Shown here: piece after piece, positions 61,968 through 64,000 of the stretch | Position numbering within the stretch: the first letter of the stretch is position 1 | Layout: every line of letters starts with the position of its first letter | Assembly (NCBI GenBank): GCA_947488295.1 | Contig: CANKYU010000002.1 | Span: forward strand, 62,001 to 126,000 | Source: an uncultured Anderseniella sp. | Lineage (GTDB): Bacteria > Pseudomonadota > Alphaproteobacteria > Rhizobiales > Aestuariivirgaceae | Reading direction: 5' to 3' | Length of the DNA stretch: 64,000 nt | Position numbers and translations under genes: made by a program | The notes under the pieces: generated by a model | The model's database searches: none | What the model saw: only the letters and a program-made list of their open reading frames with translations | What the model was told of the DNA's origin: nothing

Positions 61968-62912
61968 ATGAGCCACGTCACTACAGAGATTTCAGAAGCC
62001 GCCGCAGCCTTGCGCGACGGCAAACTGGTCGCCTTCGCCACCGAGACTGTTTACGGCCTCGGCGCCAATGCCTGTGACGGGCAGGCCGTGGCGCGCATTT
62101 ACGAGGCCAAGGGCAGGCCGTCCTTCAACCCGCTGATCGTGCACGTGCCCACCGCCGAAGAAGCCTTCAAGCTGGGCAGATTCAACGCCGATGCCCTGAA
62201 GCTGGCGGACGTCTTCTGGCCCGGTCCGCTGACCATCGTGGTCGAGCGCGCCGACGACTGTCCGGTGAGCAAGCTGGCCAGCGCCGGACTGTCGTCGCTG
62301 GCAATCCGTGTGCCGGGCCGTGAAAGCGCGCGCGAACTGCTGCAGCTGGCGGGCTGTCCGGTTGCGGCACCCAGCGCCAACATATCCGGCCAGATCAGCC
62401 CGACCAGGGCACAGCATGTCATCGACGGGCTGGGTGATCGCATCTGGGGTGTCGTGGACGGCGGGCCTTGCGACGTGGGACTGGAGTCGACAATCGTCAG
62501 TTGCCTGGGCGAGACGCCGGTTATCCTGCGCCCCGGCGGTCTGTCACGGGAAAAGATCGAGGAAGGCCTGGGCAAACCTGTCGATGTGCGCACCGGATCG
62601 ACCAACGACCCGATTTCACCCGGCCAGCTCGCCAGCCACTATGCACCCAATGCCGCTGTCCGGCTGAACGCAAAAGACGCCCGGCCCGGCGAAGCCTACC
62701 TGGCCTTCGGCAAGCGCGAACCGGAAGCGCACATCGTGCGCAACCTGTCACCAACCAGGAACCTCAACGAAGCGGCGGCAAACCTGTTCGCCATGCTGCA
62801 CACGCTCGACATGCTGGGAGCTGAAACGATTGCTGTTGCGCCGATCCCGGACGAAGGACTCGGGGTGGCGATAAACGACCGTCTTGAGCGGGCCGCGGCT
62901 CCGCGTGACTAG
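61968..62912 (+). CDS. Threonylcarbamoyl-AMP synthase (TsaC/Sua5)
   Basis: The 314-residue protein is the long Sua5 form: the YrdC domain (1-200) with LVAFATETVYGLG, KGRPSFNPLIVHV and the APSANISGQISPT loop, and a C-terminal Sua5 domain from about 240. It forms threonylcarbamoyl-AMP for t6A37 in tRNA. ATG at 61968 is chosen over an upstream TTG in frame. It precedes the AT-rich end of the window. Confidence 0.92.
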   Translation: MSHVTTEISEAAAALRDGKLVAFATETVYGLGANACDGQAVARIYEAKGRPSFNPLIVHVPTAEEAFKLGRFNADALKLADVFWPGPLTIVVERADDCPVSKLASAGLSSLAIRVPGRESARELLQLAGCPVAAPSANISGQISPTRAQHVIDGLGDRIWGVVDGGPCDVGLESTIVSCLGETPVILRPGGLSREKIEEGLGKPVDVRTGSTNDPISPGQLASHYAPNAAVRLNAKDARPGEAYLAFGKREPEAHIVRNLSPTRNLNEAAANLFAMLHTLDMLGAETIAVAPIPDEGLGVAINDRLERAAAPRD

Positions 62913-63402
62913 ACCAGGATGACTTTGGTTGTAACGACCGGAGCCTACGTGCCACCTAGCGAAGGCTGGCGGCAGTAATGATATCGCAATTGAAGCAATG
63001 GCTTGGCCACGGGTGCGCCTTTCATCTTCCGCGCCATTAAAACTCGAACCTCACAACGGCTGCATGAAAACCGCCCCGGAAACTTGGTGTAGTGGACTCA
63101 ATGGCGCAGATAGGCGGGAAGCGGTCGTTCGCCACGAGTTGGGCGAATGACCATAACTGGGCCGATAGCTAAAAGTCCGATCAGCCGCATAAGCCGGACC
63201 AAAATAATCTTATCGGCCAGAAGCACAGAGAACATAACTCCTTGCAGGCGAGAGTTACCAAGTTGCGTTTCCATCTAAATCTAAATATATCTTAGGGAAC
63301 TTGCAAAGAATCGCAAAATATATTCAAGCGCGAGTGATTTATTCGGAGAAGAAATTTTTATTTTCCCGCGAACAAATTCGCATACAATTGACAAGGCCAA
63401 TA
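62913..63402. other. AT-rich spacer leading into the end-of-window gene
   Basis: GC falls steadily across this 490-bp stretch and is lowest after 63270, where TATATCTT and AAAATATATTC look like promoter elements for the gene at 63403. This compositional break marks the edge of newly acquired DNA. A possible 58-codon minus-strand ORF lies within (listed separately). No tRNA or repeat was seen. Confidence 0.5.
63098..63274 (-). CDS. Possible 58-residue hydrophobic small protein
   Basis: A minus-strand ATG at 63274 opens 58 codons with one hydrophobic helix (KIILVRLMRLIGLLAIGPVM) and a basic tail, a form shared by small membrane toxins or leader peptides. AT-rich sequence upstream could hold its promoter, divergent from the gene at 63403. 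Without a ribosome site or known family it is weak. Confidence 0.25.
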   Translation of the reverse strand: METQLGNSRLQGVMFSVLLADKIILVRLMRLIGLLAIGPVMVIRPTRGERPLPAYLRH

Positions 63403-64000
63403 ATGCAAATTGATCTAAGCAATAGTGAAGTTGAAGCACCGCCGGTCAATGTTAATCTTACGAATGCGGGTACTTTTTCGGGAAAGTTGCTGACGCCACG
63501 GCAGCACCTTCTTCTCTTCTCGGCAGATGATTGGGAAGTTTTTATTCAGGAATGGGCGCAATTCCAAAAAAAAAGGTATGTGCGCGTAGTGCAACTGGGT
63601 GGTGCCAATGATTTCGGCATTGATGTAGCAGGCTTTGAATCTGACAAAGGCTTTGAAGGCGATTGGGTCAATTACCAGTGCAAATACTACAAGGGAGCGC
63701 CTCTTACTCCCAATACCGCGATCCCAGAAGTTGGGAAGTTGATTTGGCATGCGTTCTGCAAGGAATTTTCAATGCCAAGAAAGTACTATTTCTTCGCGCC
63801 CAAAGACTGCGGGCCTTCGTTGAAGAAATTGTTGCTGAGTCCGAGTAAGCTCAAGGATAAGCTTTTTGCCGAGTGGGACTGTTGGTGTGCTGATACCATA
63901 ACTGCGACACAATCGATCTCATTGACGGGTGAATTTGCCAAATTCGTCAACGGAGTGGATTTCTCGATTTTTCAGTATAAGCCCACCCATGATGTGATCG
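63403..64000 (+). CDS. PD-(D/E)XK nuclease-like effector of an ABC-three-component (ABC-3C) type system, N-terminal part (cut by window edge)
   Basis: An ATG at 63403 opens a frame of 199 codons that runs off the right edge. Residues 44-78 read DWEVFIQEWAQFQ, then VVQLGGANDFGIDVAGFE; residues 88-95 are WVNYQCKY. This gives the restriction-nuclease core D74 with Q92-x-K94, in the form GGAxDxGiDV-n-W-x-x-Q-C-K known for the effector protein of ABC-3C conflict systems. Conserved flanks follow: IPEVGKLIW, RKYYFFAPKDCG, and LTGEFAKFVNGVDFSIF. In those systems a middle component and an ABC ATPase follow downstream; they would lie outside this window. GC is far below that of the chromosome. The family call is by motif memory; nuclease activity is inferred. 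Confidence 0.7.
   Translation, partial: MQIDLSNSEVEAPPVNVNLTNAGTFSGKLLTPRQHLLLFSADDWEVFIQEWAQFQKKRYVRVVQLGGANDFGIDVAGFESDKGFEGDWVNYQCKYYKGAPLTPNTAIPEVGKLIWHAFCKEFSMPRKYYFFAPKDCGPSLKKLLLSPSKLKDKLFAEWDCWCADTITATQSISLTGEFAKFVNGVDFSIFQYKPTHDVI

Overview
The window looks like chromosomal DNA of an alphaproteobacterium, most likely a marine or soil member of the Hyphomicrobiales. The reasons are the high-GC housekeeping genes, an Omp25/Omp31-type outer-membrane protein, an ExoR/ReAV-like class of asparaginase, MurR/RpiR and XRE regulators, TRAP transporters and a GcvTHP operon with a single-chain GcvP. No species is named, because nothing here fixes one.

Layout. 1-6.4 kb: the start of a Rieske dioxygenase gene running off the left edge, an XRE regulator divergent from a membrane protein across a perfect palindrome, an asparaginase/MFS pair, and two surface-glycan-type enzymes (GT10-like glycosyltransferase, sulfotransferase). 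6.4-6.8 kb: tRNA-Gln(TTG) and tRNA-Pro(CGG). 6.8-11.8 kb: an accessory region beside tRNA-Pro, with lower GC, tiny overlapping ORFs present in two diverged copies, a large secreted glycine-zipper/coiled-coil protein and orphan proteins. 11.8-22.6 kb: an SDR, a methyltransferase, then a seven-gene operon (N-formylglutamate-amidohydrolase family protein, TRAP DctQ-DctM-DctP, glutamine-synthetase-like protein, aldehyde dehydrogenase, Fe-alcohol dehydrogenase) divergent from an RpiR regulator. I read this as uptake and gamma-glutamyl-protected breakdown of an amine or amino alcohol. 22.6-27.5 kb: tandem glycine riboswitch and gcvT-gcvH-gcvP.

28-42.5 kb: mostly ordinary metabolism (3-oxoadipyl-CoA-type thiolase, BioY, MBL hydrolase, GST, WYL regulator, acyl-CoA ligase, amidase, class III aminotransferase, a PLP/SDR/FG-GAP operon, PdxH, FabI, a phosphoglycerate-mutase-like phosphatase) ending at a strong terminator. 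42.5-48.3 kb: an outer-membrane protein made of two tandem barrels, AroC, a HAD dehalogenase, and a TetR/haloalkane dehalogenase/DUF4336 unit controlled by two operators 20 bp apart. 48.3-53.4 kb: a methyltransferase, a secreted protein, and a stress-type operon joining a sterol-desaturase-family enzyme, two Spy/CpxP-like periplasmic proteins, an ECF sigma factor and its probable anti-sigma factor. 53.6-62.9 kb: YbaK deacylase, a cyclic-nucleotide-binding/EAL phosphodiesterase, DUF3179 protein, methyltransferase, XseB, a histone-deacetylase-like amidohydrolase, acyl-CoA dehydrogenase and TsaC/Sua5.

63-64 kb: GC drops sharply and a new gene begins that runs off the right edge. Its first 199 residues carry a PD-(D/E)XK nuclease-like core of the kind found as the effector of ABC-three-component (ABC-3C) conflict systems. 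This is the strongest candidate for a defence locus, but only its first part is visible.
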